Origin: an uncultured Roseobacter sp.
GTDB taxonomy: Bacteria > Pseudomonadota > Alphaproteobacteria > Rhodobacterales > Rhodobacteraceae
Length of the DNA stretch: 64,000 nt
Assembly (NCBI RefSeq): GCF_947495275.1
Contig: NZ_CANLYL010000006.1
Span: 203,800 to 267,799, forward strand
Reading direction: 5' to 3'
Shown here: piece after piece, positions 8,500 to 17,385 of the stretch
How the letters are laid out: each line of letters starts with the position of its first letter
Numbering within the stretch: the first letter of the stretch is position 1
Notes under the pieces: model-generated
What the model was told of the DNA's origin: nothing
What the model saw: only the letters and a program-made list of their open reading frames with translations
Databases searched by the model: none
Program-made: the position numbers and the translations under genes

Positions 8500-10057
8500 G
8501 CAAGGCGCGGATACATCCGGCCAGGGATGGGCGCTCAGAAAACCCGGTGTCAAAGGTCACGGTGGCATTGTCGCGGCGCAACATTTCGAGGCCGCAAGAG
8601 CCGGTGCCGACGTGCTTGCCGCGGGTGGGAACGCGATGGATGCCGCGGTCGTCACGGCGCTTGTTCTATCCGTGGCAGAACCCTGGCTTTCCGGCCTTGG
8701 GGGCGGAGGATTTCTGCTGCACGCGACCGCGCAAGGTCAGATCGACGCCCTCGACTTCAACCTTCGCGCACCCGGCGGGATTTCGGGCGGGGACTATCCG
8801 CTCGCAGGCGGAGACGGTGGCGACTGGTTCAACTGGCCTTCGGTCAAGGATGACCGCAATCTCATCGGTCCGCTTTCAATCTGCGTGCCGGGTGCAGTTG
8901 CGGGTCTTGCCGAGGCATTGGCAAGACATGGCACGCTGAACTGGCAACTGGCGCTGGCCCCGGCGATTGAATATGCGGAAAGGGGCATGCGGGTTGACTG
9001 GTTTGCCGAGCTGGCACTTGCCATTGACACACCGGGGCTGTCCCGAAATGACGCCGCCCGGAACCTCTTTCTGAATGCATCCCGAAGATGTCAGGACCCC
9101 CACGATCCAACCGCAAGTCTGCTGCCGATGCCGGGCAAGGCCGCCATGCTGCGCCGATTGGCTGAGGCGGGTGCGGAGGATTTCTACAAGGGAGAGACCG
9201 CCGCCACGCTGTTGTCAGACCTCTCCGCCGTCGGGGCCAAACTTACAGCTGTGGATCTTGCGCGATATGCCCCGGTGTGGACCACACCAGCCACCCTGCC
9301 CTACCGGGACCGAATGATACATACGATGCCGGGTCTGTCGGGGGGGCCGACGTTGCTTTCAGCATTCGCCACGCTTTCCTCCCATGCGCTTTCCGGGATT
9401 GGCGACGCCGATCTTGCGACACATCACGCCAATGCCATTCGCAGCGCCTACGAGGATCGGCTTACACAAATGGGCCATGCAGGCAAGCACGGCGATTGCA
9501 CCAGCCATGTCTCTGTGGTGGATGCCGAGGGCAACATGGTTGCGCTGACCAACACGCTGTTGTCACGTTTCGGATCCAAAGTTGTTGCGCCATCACTCGA
9601 TTTGACCATGAACAACGGCATGATGTGGTTCGATCCCCGACCCGGCCAACCAAATTCCATTGCTCCCGGAGCAACCCCGCTGGCCAATATGGCACCGGTG
9701 ATCACCACCCGGGACGGCCGTCCCGAAATCGCTATCGGCGCCGCCGGTGGGCGTCAGATTTTTCCCGCAATCCTGCAAATTCTGTCGCAACTCATTGACC
9801 GGGGTGTTTCACCCGAAGAAGCGTTGCACCTGCCCCGGATCGACGCCAGCACACCCACCGTCTTGATCAACCGGCGCGCGCCCACCGATACAGCAACCGC
9901 GATTTCTGCCTATCACCCCGTCCAGATCACCGAAGACTCCTTGTACCCGGTGCAATTCGCCATACCCTCGCTGGTGAGACGGGGTGCAGATGGCGCGCCG
10001 AACGAAGGGGCCGTCCACCCCACATCTCCCTGGACAGCTGCCGTGGCCGCTTCATGA
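8492..10057 (+). CDS. gamma-glutamyltransferase-family protein
   Basis: A 521-residue Ntn-hydrolase of the GGT family, which cleaves gamma-glutamyl amides after self-processing in front of a catalytic threonine. The expected N-terminal block is present (AAQHFEAARAGADVLAAGGNAMDAAV) with GLGGGGFLLH. The processing site is GDCTSHVSVVD, placing the nucleophile at Thr337, and SIAPGATPLANMAPV and GAAGGRQIFPA follow. Unlike the periplasmic enzyme, no signal peptide is visible, so it is probably cytoplasmic, closer to acylase or AnsB-like members. The ATG at 8492 has AAAGGA seven bases upstream and overlaps the deacetylase stop by eight bases; the frame also extends upstream without a good start. Confidence 0.85.
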   Translation: MDRQGADTSGQGWALRKPGVKGHGGIVAAQHFEAARAGADVLAAGGNAMDAAVVTALVLSVAEPWLSGLGGGGFLLHATAQGQIDALDFNLRAPGGISGGDYPLAGGDGGDWFNWPSVKDDRNLIGPLSICVPGAVAGLAEALARHGTLNWQLALAPAIEYAERGMRVDWFAELALAIDTPGLSRNDAARNLFLNASRRCQDPHDPTASLLPMPGKAAMLRRLAEAGAEDFYKGETAATLLSDLSAVGAKLTAVDLARYAPVWTTPATLPYRDRMIHTMPGLSGGPTLLSAFATLSSHALSGIGDADLATHHANAIRSAYEDRLTQMGHAGKHGDCTSHVSVVDAEGNMVALTNTLLSRFGSKVVAPSLDLTMNNGMMWFDPRPGQPNSIAPGATPLANMAPVITTRDGRPEIAIGAAGGRQIFPAILQILSQLIDRGVSPEEALHLPRIDASTPTVLINRRAPTDTATAISAYHPVQITEDSLYPVQFAIPSLVRRGADGAPNEGAVHPTSPWTAAVAAS

Positions 10058-11004
10058 GCTTGCTCGCAATCCATGATCTGGCGGTCGACGCCGGCCCGCT
10101 GTCGCTTGTGGACGGCGTGACGCTCGATGTGAACGCCGGCGAAGTAGTCGCACTCGTCGGCGAAAGCGGGTCCGGCAAATCGCTTACGGCGCTCTCAATC
10201 ATGGGGCTGCTGGCCGAGGGCCTGTCCTGCAGCCGTGGCCAGATCCTGTTTGATGGCCGCGATCTGACCGAGCTTTCCAGCAGCGCGTTACAGCACCTGC
10301 GCGGCGCTGATCTGGCGATGATTTTTCAGGAGCCTGTCACATCCCTCAATCCTTTGTTGCCTGTCGGCGAACAGGTTGCCGAAAGCCTGATCGTGCACGG
10401 TCGCGCGCGGCGCGAGGCCGCCAAGGAGGCCGTGGATATGCTACAGCGCGTCGGTATTCCGGAGCCGGAACGGCGCGCCCGGCAACTGCCAACCGAGCTT
10501 TCAGGGGGAATGTGTCAGCGGGTCATGATTGCGGCAGCGCTCATATCGCGCCCACGCTTGCTCATTGCAGATGAACCCACCACCGCACTTGACGTCACCA
10601 TCCAGGCCCAGATTCTTGCGCTGATGGGGAAATTGGCGGCCGAAGAGGGAACCGCGATATTGTTGATCACTCATGACATGGGGGTCGTCGCAGAACTGGC
10701 CGACCGGGTCTGTGTGATGTACGGGGGCCGGGTGGTGGAGCAGGGAGAAGTGGCACGGCTGTTCGATGCACCAGCGCACCCTTACACACAAATGCTGTTG
10801 CGCACGATCCCGCGGCTTGAAGACCCACCCAAGCAAGACCTCTTTGCCATTCGCGGCAATGTGCCAAGCCCGCTGGAGTGGCCCGAAGGATGCCGCTTTC
10901 GCAACCGTTGCGACCGCGCGGGGGGCGCTTGTCACGCGCGCCCCCCACTTCAGGGCCAGAAGCACCGCGTCGCGTGTTTTCATCCGGTGGAGGCACCGGT
11001 ATGA
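10054..11004 (+). CDS. ABC transporter ATPase, DppD/OppD type
   Basis: A 316-residue ATPase that drives the importer encoded upstream. Walker A is GESGSGKS (residues ~39-46), the Q-loop is IFQEPVTSLNP, the signature is LSGGMCQRV and Walker B is LLIADEPTTALD, followed by the H-loop LLITHDMG. The C-terminal oligopeptide/dipeptide transporter extension carries cysteines in GCRFRNRCDRAGGAC, the region that binds an iron-sulfur cluster in some DppD proteins. It overlaps both neighbours by four bases. Confidence 0.9.
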   Translation: MSLLAIHDLAVDAGPLSLVDGVTLDVNAGEVVALVGESGSGKSLTALSIMGLLAEGLSCSRGQILFDGRDLTELSSSALQHLRGADLAMIFQEPVTSLNPLLPVGEQVAESLIVHGRARREAAKEAVDMLQRVGIPEPERRARQLPTELSGGMCQRVMIAAALISRPRLLIADEPTTALDVTIQAQILALMGKLAAEEGTAILLITHDMGVVAELADRVCVMYGGRVVEQGEVARLFDAPAHPYTQMLLRTIPRLEDPPKQDLFAIRGNVPSPLEWPEGCRFRNRCDRAGGACHARPPLQGQKHRVACFHPVEAPV

Positions 11005-11978
11005 CCTTGCTGCGGATCGAAGACCTGCATGTGCATTTTCCTGTCCGTACAGGACGCTTCGGCGGCACCCCGGCACTGGTGCGCGCGGTTGATGGGGTCT
11101 CGCTGAGTGTAGCAGAAAACGAGACACTTGCGGTGGTGGGCGAGTCCGGTTGCGGCAAGTCCACTACCGGCAATGCCGTGCTTGGTCTGGCGCCGGTGAC
11201 GGCGGGGCGGATTCTGTTCGAGGGGCAAGATCTCGCCGGGCTCGATGCCAGGGCAAGACAAAAGGCCTGGCGCGAAATGCAGGTCGTATTTCAGGATCCG
11301 GTAAGTGCGCTCAACCCTCGCCGAACCATCGCGCAATCCATTGCCGAACCAATGATCATTCACAAATGGGCAGCGGCAAAGATCACAGCGCGCGTGAATG
11401 AGCTGATGTCACTGGTTGGTCTCAACCCCGACCAACGCGACCGCCGTCCCGGCGCGCTATCAGGCGGACAACGTCAGCGGGTGGTGATCGCCCGGGCGCT
11501 GGCCCTGAACCCCAAGCTTGTCATCTGCGACGAGCCGGTCAGCGCGCTCGATGTGTCGATCCAAAGTCAAATTCTGAACCTGCTGATGCGGTTACAGAGA
11601 GAATTGGGTTTGAGTTATCTTTTCATCGCACATGATCTCAGCGTCGTGCGGCATATCGCGGATCGCGTTGCGGTGATGTACCTTGGCGTCGTCGTGGAGG
11701 AAGGCCCCGCGCTGGAGCTCTTTGCCACCCCGATACATCCCTATACCGAAGCGCTCCTGTCTGCCATTCCGCTGCCTGATCCGCATATGCGTGATCGCCG
11801 TGATCGTATTGTTCTGGAGGGAGATCTACCCTCTCCTCTCGAACCGCCCGCTGGCTGCCCGTTTGTGACGCGCTGCCCCTTGGCGGAAGACCGGTGTTCT
11901 CAAGAACGCCCTAAGCTGTTGGCGGTCAATCCGAGCCACAAAGCGCGCTGCCATGTGCGTGTGACAAACTCGAACTGA
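11001..11978 (+). CDS. ABC transporter ATPase, DppF/OppF type
   Basis: The second, 325-residue ATPase of the importer. Walker A is GESGCGKST, the Q-loop VFQDPVSALNP, the signature LSGGQRQRV, Walker B LVICDEPVSALD and the H-loop FIAHDLS. The OppF/DppF C-terminal block PPAGCPFVTRCPLAEDRC is present. The frame is open for 41 codons upstream inside the previous gene, but the ATG at 11001 overlaps the previous stop as ATGA and begins the usual TLLRIEDLHVHF of the family. It closes the nine-gene operon. Confidence 0.9.
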   Translation: MTLLRIEDLHVHFPVRTGRFGGTPALVRAVDGVSLSVAENETLAVVGESGCGKSTTGNAVLGLAPVTAGRILFEGQDLAGLDARARQKAWREMQVVFQDPVSALNPRRTIAQSIAEPMIIHKWAAAKITARVNELMSLVGLNPDQRDRRPGALSGGQRQRVVIARALALNPKLVICDEPVSALDVSIQSQILNLLMRLQRELGLSYLFIAHDLSVVRHIADRVAVMYLGVVVEEGPALELFATPIHPYTEALLSAIPLPDPHMRDRRDRIVLEGDLPSPLEPPAGCPFVTRCPLAEDRCSQERPKLLAVNPSHKARCHVRVTNSN

Positions 11979-12524
11979 GGGCGAGGGTATACGAACTAGC
12001 GGTCGGGTTTGGATACAGCGCGCTTGATTTGAGGCCTCGAAAACCACTGTGCACCGTCATGAGGGCAATACCGCTTCCTGAACCCGCAAACCAAAAGCTT
12101 TCTTCGCCTTGTGTCATCCCGAATACCTGGCACCTTTGTGAGACCCAAAACCAATGCTGCACGGGAGGCAGATCAACCGCTTTTCAGAGGCGTGATTCGG
12201 TGTTTCTACAGGCGCGTGGGCGAGTTTTGACAAATTGTCGCAGGCATCTGACGCACCGATCACAAGAGGTCATGTATACAAATGCATGCCGTTAGCGCTG
12301 CCACCCGCATAAGCTGAAAATTTACATAGCGGAAATCATTGACAAAACCGCCATTGGTAAATGAATTTACATATTTTTGAGAATTTTGGCGCCGTTTTTT
12401 ACAAGAAATATTCGAAAACTCATAGGCTTATTAATAAAGTCACAAGACTGTGTATTTTCCTACGAAAGCGCGGACCCGCTCACTTTTTTGGGTTTTGGGG
12501 TCACGCAGCACAAGGAGGATACCC
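11979..12524. other. intergenic, leader of acs
   Basis: About 545 bases with no supported gene. The second half is A/T-rich and contains a candidate promoter (12339-12367). A palindrome-like GTAAAT-GA-ATTTAC at 12357-12370 overlaps its -10 side and could be an operator. The last 15 bases hold the strong AAGGAGG site before the acs GTG start. No terminator with a T-run was seen after the upstream operon. Confidence 0.45.
12339..12367 (+). promoter_or_regulatory. candidate sigma-70-type promoter of acs operon
   Basis: A perfect TTGACA at 12339-12344 is followed after 17 bases by TGAATT at 12362-12367. The -35 match is exact while the -10 match is weak. It lies about 160 bases upstream of the acs start codon in an A/T-rich stretch, with no better candidate nearby. 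Confidence 0.35.
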
Positions 12525-14492
12525 GTGCCAATTGAGGACCTGATCACCCCCACGACACCGTCAGTAACGCCAGAACCCCACCCAGAACCGCATGTCTCTG
12601 CACGTGATTACGAGCGGATGTATGACGCGTCGGTGAACGATCCGGAAGCATTCTGGGCTGAACATGGCAAGCGCATCGACTGGATCAAACCATTCCACAA
12701 AGTCAAAAACACGTCATTTGAGCCCGGCAATATTAAGATCCGCTGGTTCGAAGATGGTACGCTCAATATTTCAGCCAATTGCATTGACCGTCATCTGGAA
12801 ACACGCGGCGACCAGACCGCCATCATTTGGGAACCCGACGATCCGGCGAAAGACGCAGCGCAGCACATAACGTATCGCGACCTGCACACATCCGTCTGCA
12901 AAATGGCAAATGTCCTGCGGTCTCTGGGCGTTGAAAAAGGCGATCGCGTTGTCATTTATCTGCCCATGATCCCGGAGGCGGCTTATGCCATGTTGGCCTG
13001 CGCACGGATCGGCGCCATTCATTCCATTGTTTTTGCCGGTTTCTCGCCGGACGCCTTGGCCGCGCGGATTAATGGCTGTGATGCCAAGGTGGTGATCACT
13101 GCCGATTTCGCCCCCAGGGGTGGACGGGAAACCGCGCTGAAAGCCAATACCGATAAGGCACTTCTGCACACCAAGGAAGGTGTGAAATGTCTGGTTGTCA
13201 AACGTACCGGCGGCCAGACCACCTGGACCGAGCGTGACTATGATTGCAACGCCATGATGGCAGTGGCCTCTGCAACATGTCCGGTCGAGGAAATGAATGC
13301 CGAAGACCCGCTTTTCATCCTCTATACCTCTGGTTCAACGGGCCAGCCCAAGGGCGTTGTACACAGCTCCGGTGGATATCTGGTCTATGCCGCGATGACC
13401 CATGAACTCACTTTTGACTACCACGACGGCGATGTCTTCTGGTGCACGGCGGATGTGGGGTGGGTCACCGGTCACAGCTATATCGTCTATGGTCCGCTCG
13501 CCAATGGGGCCACCACGATCATGTTCGAAGGTGTGCCAACCTATCCGGATGCGGGTCGTTTCTGGGAAGTTTGCGCCAAGCACAAAGTGAACCAGTTCTA
13601 CACCGCGCCCACCGCGATCCGGGCACTGATGGGCGCGGGCAAGGAGTGGGTTGAAAAGCACGATCTGTCCGATCTGCGCCTGCTGGGCTCGGTCGGTGAG
13701 CCGATCAACCCTGAGGCCTGGAACTGGTATAATGAGGTTGTCGGAAAGGGCAAATGTCCCATCGTCGATACCTTCTGGCAAACCGAGACCGGCGGACACA
13801 TGTTGACGCCGCTGCCCGGCGCGACGGCCCTGAAACCCGGGGCGGCGCAAATTCCTTTCTTTGGCGTGCAACCGGTGGTTCTGGAGCCAACCAGCGGGGA
13901 GGTTGTCGAGGGTAACGGCGTAGAAGGCGTGCTGTGCATCAAGGACAGCTGGCCCGGTCAGATGCGCACCGTATGGGGCGACCATGAACGCTTCGAGAAG
14001 ACCTACTTCGGTGACTACAAGGGCCACTACTTCTCGGGTGACGGTTGTCGTCGTGATGAAGACGGCGACTACTGGATCACCGGACGCGTTGATGACGTCA
14101 TCAACGTTTCCGGCCACCGGATGGGCACGGCGGAAGTTGAAAGTGCCCTGGTTGCGCATGCATCGGTCGCAGAGAGCGCGGTGGTTGGCTATCCCCATGA
14201 CGTCAAGGGACAGGGCATCTATGCCTATGTGACCCTTATGAACGGAGAGGAACCTTCGGAGGCTCTTCGCAAGGAGCTGGAGACCTGGGTGCGTACGGAA
14301 ATCGGCCCGATTGCCAAACCTGACCTCATTCAATGGGCACCCGGCCTGCCAAAGACGCGCTCCGGCAAGATCATGCGCCGTATCCTGCGCAAGATTGCCG
14401 AGGACGATTATGGCTCTTTGGGAGACACCTCGACGCTCGCCGATCCTTCAGTTGTTGATGATCTCATTCAAAACAGAATGAACAGAGGTTGA
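12525..14492 (+). CDS. acs: acetyl-CoA synthetase (AMP-forming)
   Basis: A 655-residue cytoplasmic enzyme that converts acetate, ATP and CoA to acetyl-CoA, AMP and pyrophosphate. The N-terminal ACAS domain ([28 protein letters not shown]), the adenylate-forming motif [17 protein letters not shown] near residue 265, the [11 protein letters not shown] block and the C-terminal [11 protein letters not shown], with the lysine that is reversibly acetylated in this family, are all present. The start is a GTG with AAGGAGG six bases upstream; the frame extends 25 codons further but without support. It lies three bases upstream of an adenylate kinase, which would remove the AMP product, and in one run with a sodium/solute symporter. 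Confidence 0.95.
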   Translation: MPIEDLITPTTPSVTPEPHPEPHVSARDYERMYDASVNDPEAFWAEHGKRIDWIKPFHKVKNTSFEPGNIKIRWFEDGTLNISANCIDRHLETRGDQTAIIWEPDDPAKDAAQHITYRDLHTSVCKMANVLRSLGVEKGDRVVIYLPMIPEAAYAMLACARIGAIHSIVFAGFSPDALAARINGCDAKVVITADFAPRGGRETALKANTDKALLHTKEGVKCLVVKRTGGQTTWTERDYDCNAMMAVASATCPVEEMNAEDPLFILYTSGSTGQPKGVVHSSGGYLVYAAMTHELTFDYHDGDVFWCTADVGWVTGHSYIVYGPLANGATTIMFEGVPTYPDAGRFWEVCAKHKVNQFYTAPTAIRALMGAGKEWVEKHDLSDLRLLGSVGEPINPEAWNWYNEVVGKGKCPIVDTFWQTETGGHMLTPLPGATALKPGAAQIPFFGVQPVVLEPTSGEVVEGNGVEGVLCIKDSWPGQMRTVWGDHERFEKTYFGDYKGHYFSGDGCRRDEDGDYWITGRVDDVINVSGHRMGTAEVESALVAHASVAESAVVGYPHDVKGQGIYAYVTLMNGEEPSEALRKELETWVRTEIGPIAKPDLIQWAPGLPKTRSGKIMRRILRKIAEDDYGSLGDTSTLADPSVVDDLIQNRMNRG

Positions 14493-14495
14493 GCC

Positions 14496-15236
14496 ATGCC
14501 TGATTATAGCAAAGTACCGGTTCTGATCCTGCTTGGCCCTCCGGGTGCTGGCAAAGGAACGCAAGCCAAGATTCTGGAAGATCGTTTTGGTCTGGTCCAG
14601 CTTTCGACCGGCGACCTACTGCGTGCAGCAGTTGCGGGCGGAACCGAGGCCGGCAAACGTGCCAAAGCCGTGATGGATGCGGGCGAGCTGGTATCCGATG
14701 AGATCGTCGTCAACATCCTGAAGGAACGGCTGCGTGACCCCGATTGTGCGGCCGGCATCATCCTTGATGGTTTCCCGCGCACGATAGCTCAGGCCGAGGC
14801 CCTTTCAGAGCTCTTGGGATCCCTTGGCACGCGCGTTCATGCCGCGATCAGCCTTGAGGTCGAAGACGACGCGATGGTCGCGCGTATTTCCGGCCGCTAC
14901 ACCTGCGATGACTGCGGCGAAGGGTATCACGAGACCTTCAAACGCCCCACGGTCGAGGGAACCTGCGAAAAATGCGGGTGCCAACGTTTCCGCAGACGCG
15001 CAGATGACAATGCCGACACGGTGCGCCGCAGACTGGTGGCCTACCACGCGGAAACCGCGCCACTGATCACATTCTACAAAGGTGAAAAGTGCCTTTGGAC
15101 AATAGACGCCATGGGTGAGATCGACGCGATCACAGACGCTTTGCACCGGATTCTTAGGCCGGTCGTGACAGAGGTTCGCGGCGCAAAGCAGGCGAACAAG
15201 AACTTGCGAACAACTCAAATGGAGGAAGCACAATGA
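14496..15236 (+). CDS. adk: adenylate kinase
   Basis: A 246-residue enzyme interconverting AMP + ATP and 2 ADP. The P-loop is GPPGAGKGTQ at residues ~13-22, the NMP-binding part has LSTGDLLRAAV, and IILDGFPRT contains the phosphate-binding Arg. The LID is the long type with four cysteines (Cys137, 140, 157, 160), as in zinc-binding adenylate kinases, and the C-terminus is about 25 residues longer than usual. Alphaproteobacteria normally keep an adk in the ribosomal-protein operon, so this acs-linked copy is probably a second, dedicated one. Placed three bases after acs and overlapping the next gene as ATGA, it would regenerate ADP from the AMP made by acetate activation. Confidence 0.9.
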   Translation: MPDYSKVPVLILLGPPGAGKGTQAKILEDRFGLVQLSTGDLLRAAVAGGTEAGKRAKAVMDAGELVSDEIVVNILKERLRDPDCAAGIILDGFPRTIAQAEALSELLGSLGTRVHAAISLEVEDDAMVARISGRYTCDDCGEGYHETFKRPTVEGTCEKCGCQRFRRRADDNADTVRRRLVAYHAETAPLITFYKGEKCLWTIDAMGEIDAITDALHRILRPVVTEVRGAKQANKNLRTTQMEEAQ

Positions 15237-15493
15237 GTGCAGACAGAGACCCCAGCGCATATTGGCAAGCCAATGTGCGTCTCATCCTGATCAGCCTTGG
15301 TATCTGGGCACTGGTCTCATTCGGGTTCGGGATCATCCTGCGCCCTCTACTGTCAGGCATCGCCGTCGGTGGCACTGACCTTGGCTTCTGGTTCGCCCAG
15401 CAGGGGTCGATCATCATCTTTCTGCTTCTGATCTTCTTTTATGCCTGGCGCATGAACAAGCTCGATCAGGAACATGGCGTGGACGAGGAATAA
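15233..15493 (+). CDS. DUF4212 small subunit of sodium/solute symporter
   Basis: An 86-residue inner-membrane protein with two transmembrane helices (residues ~16-38 and ~50-72). It belongs to the small-subunit family found immediately before VC_2705-type sodium:solute symporters. YWQANVRLILISLGIWALVSF at the N-terminus and FYAWRMNKLDQEHGVDEE at the C-terminus are typical. Its ATG overlaps the adk stop by four bases, and the large subunit starts five bases after its stop. Confidence 0.9.
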   Translation: MSADRDPSAYWQANVRLILISLGIWALVSFGFGIILRPLLSGIAVGGTDLGFWFAQQGSIIIFLLLIFFYAWRMNKLDQEHGVDEE

Positions 15494-15497
15494 GATC

Positions 15498-17282
15498 ATG
15501 GATCAGTTTACACTCAACCTGCTGTTTGTCGGGGCGTCCTTTGCGCTCTACATCGGCATCGCGATCTGGGCCCGTGCGGGTTCTACATCGGAATTCTACG
15601 CCGCCGGTCGGGGCGTGCACCCGGTCACCAACGGGATGGCGACTGCTGCCGACTGGATGTCTGCGGCCTCTTTCATCTCCATGGCGGGACTTATTGCCTT
15701 TACGGGCTATGACAACTCCTCCTTCCTGATGGGCTGGACCGGTGGTTATGTTCTGCTGGCGCTGTTGCTGGCACCCTACCTGCGTAAGTTCGGCAAGTTC
15801 ACCGTCTCCGAGTTTATCGGTGACCGTTTCTATTCCAAAACCGCGCGCATGGTAGCTGTGATCTGCCTGCTTGTGGCCTCAATTACCTACGTGATCGGTC
15901 AGATGCAGGGTGTGGGCATCGCCTTCGGGCGCTTTCTTGAAATCGACGCCTTCTGGGGCCTGCTGATCGGGTCCTGTGTGGTTTTTGCCTATGCCGTTTT
16001 CGGCGGCATGAAGGGCGTGACCTACACGCAGGTGGCGCAATACTGCGTGCTGATCACCGCCTATACGATCCCGGCCGTGTTCATCTCGCTACAACTGACC
16101 GGTAATCCCATCCCCGCGCTTGGTCTGTTTGGGACCACCGAAAGCGGCGAGCCGCTTCTGGTCAAACTGAATCAGATCGTGACCGATCTGGGTTTTGCCG
16201 AATACACGGCGGCGCATGGATCGACCATCAATATGGTGCTTTTCACCCTGTCGCTGATGATCGGCACCGCGGGGTTGCCCCATGTGATCATGCGCTTCTT
16301 TACGGTGCCACGTGTATCTGATGCTCGTTGGTCCGCCGGTTGGACGCTGGTCTTCATCGCGTTGCTATATCTGACGGCCCCTGCGGTTGGCGCAATGGCG
16401 CGGCTCAACATCTCCGAGCTGATGTGGCCAAATGGAACAGATGCCGCAGCGGTCAGCGTTGAGCAGATCGAAAGTGATCCCGAGTATGCCTGGATGGCGA
16501 CGTGGCAGAAGACTGGCCTCCTCGGATGGGAAGACAAGAACGGCGACGGTATGATCCAGTACTACAACGACAAGAACGCCGATCTGCAAGCCAAGGCCGC
16601 AGAGAACGGTTGGGAAGGCAATGAGTTGACCAACTTCAACCGCGATATTCTTGTGCTCGCCAATCCAGAGATTGCAAGCCTTCCGGGCTGGGTGATCGGA
16701 TTGGTGGCAGCAGGCGGCCTTGCGGCGGCACTGTCCACAGCGGCGGGTCTGCTCCTGGCCATCTCCTCGGCAGTCAGCCATGATCTGCTCAAGGGCCAAC
16801 TCACGCCGAACATGTCGGAGAAGTCGGAACTATTGGCCGCGCGCATTTCCATGGCGGCGGCGATTGTGGTGGCAGTCTTGCTGGGTCTCAATCCGCCAGG
16901 ATTTGCGGCGCAAACCGTGGCGCTGGCCTTCGGTCTTGCGGCAGCCTCAATCTTCCCGGCACTGATGATGGGTATCTTCTCGACCCGCATCAACAACGTG
17001 GGCGCAGTTGCCGGCATGCTCGCCGGTCTGGTGGTCACGCTGCTCTACATCTTCCTGCACAAAGGCTGGTTCTTCATCCCGGACACCAACACGTTCACGG
17101 ATGCCGACCCGCTGCTGGGCCCGATCAAGTCGACCTCCTTCGGCGCCATTGGTGCTGCGGTCAACTTCGCGGTGGCCTACGTGGTCTCCGGTATGACCAA
17201 GGAAACCCCGCAGGAGATCAAGGATCTTGTCGAAAGCGTCCGTATCCCCCGTGGGTCCGGTGTCGCTGTCGACGGCCATTGA
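15498..17282 (+). CDS. sodium:solute symporter large subunit (VC_2705 type)
   Basis: A 594-residue inner-membrane carrier of the SSS family with about 13 membrane helices, the branch related to acetate permease ActP. GRGVHPVTNGMATAADWMSAASF near residue 35 and HVIMRFFTVP near residue 265 are the conserved family segments. A polar insert of about 100 residues (16430-16670, DKNGDGMIQYYNDKNADL) resembles an EF-hand-like acidic loop, as in many members of this subfamily. I start it at the ATG at 15498; the track frame runs eight codons further back into the small subunit. Together with DUF4212 and acs it most likely imports acetate or another short carboxylate. Confidence 0.9.
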   Translation: MDQFTLNLLFVGASFALYIGIAIWARAGSTSEFYAAGRGVHPVTNGMATAADWMSAASFISMAGLIAFTGYDNSSFLMGWTGGYVLLALLLAPYLRKFGKFTVSEFIGDRFYSKTARMVAVICLLVASITYVIGQMQGVGIAFGRFLEIDAFWGLLIGSCVVFAYAVFGGMKGVTYTQVAQYCVLITAYTIPAVFISLQLTGNPIPALGLFGTTESGEPLLVKLNQIVTDLGFAEYTAAHGSTINMVLFTLSLMIGTAGLPHVIMRFFTVPRVSDARWSAGWTLVFIALLYLTAPAVGAMARLNISELMWPNGTDAAAVSVEQIESDPEYAWMATWQKTGLLGWEDKNGDGMIQYYNDKNADLQAKAAENGWEGNELTNFNRDILVLANPEIASLPGWVIGLVAAGGLAAALSTAAGLLLAISSAVSHDLLKGQLTPNMSEKSELLAARISMAAAIVVAVLLGLNPPGFAAQTVALAFGLAAASIFPALMMGIFSTRINNVGAVAGMLAGLVVTLLYIFLHKGWFFIPDTNTFTDADPLLGPIKSTSFGAIGAAVNFAVAYVVSGMTKETPQEIKDLVESVRIPRGSGVAVDGH

Positions 17283-17294
17283 TCCGACCGGATA

Positions 17295-17363
17295 CTGCCG
17301 CTTTCAGTGCGGCAGGTCCAATCTATCAAGCCTGTCCTGCCCGCAATCAAAGCGGGCAGGACA
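17295..17363 (+). terminator. two tandem hairpins between symporter and signalling gene
   Basis: A 7-bp perfect stem CTGCCGC/GCGGCAG (17295-17315, 7-base loop) is followed by a 12-bp perfect stem TGTCCTGCCCGC/GCGGGCAGGACA (17333-17363, loop AATCAAA). There is no T-run after either, so they may act as a partial terminator or as mRNA-stabilising structures separating the symporter from the downstream gene. Confidence 0.5.
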
Positions 17364-17385
17364 TCCCAATTAGAAGGCCCGCCTC

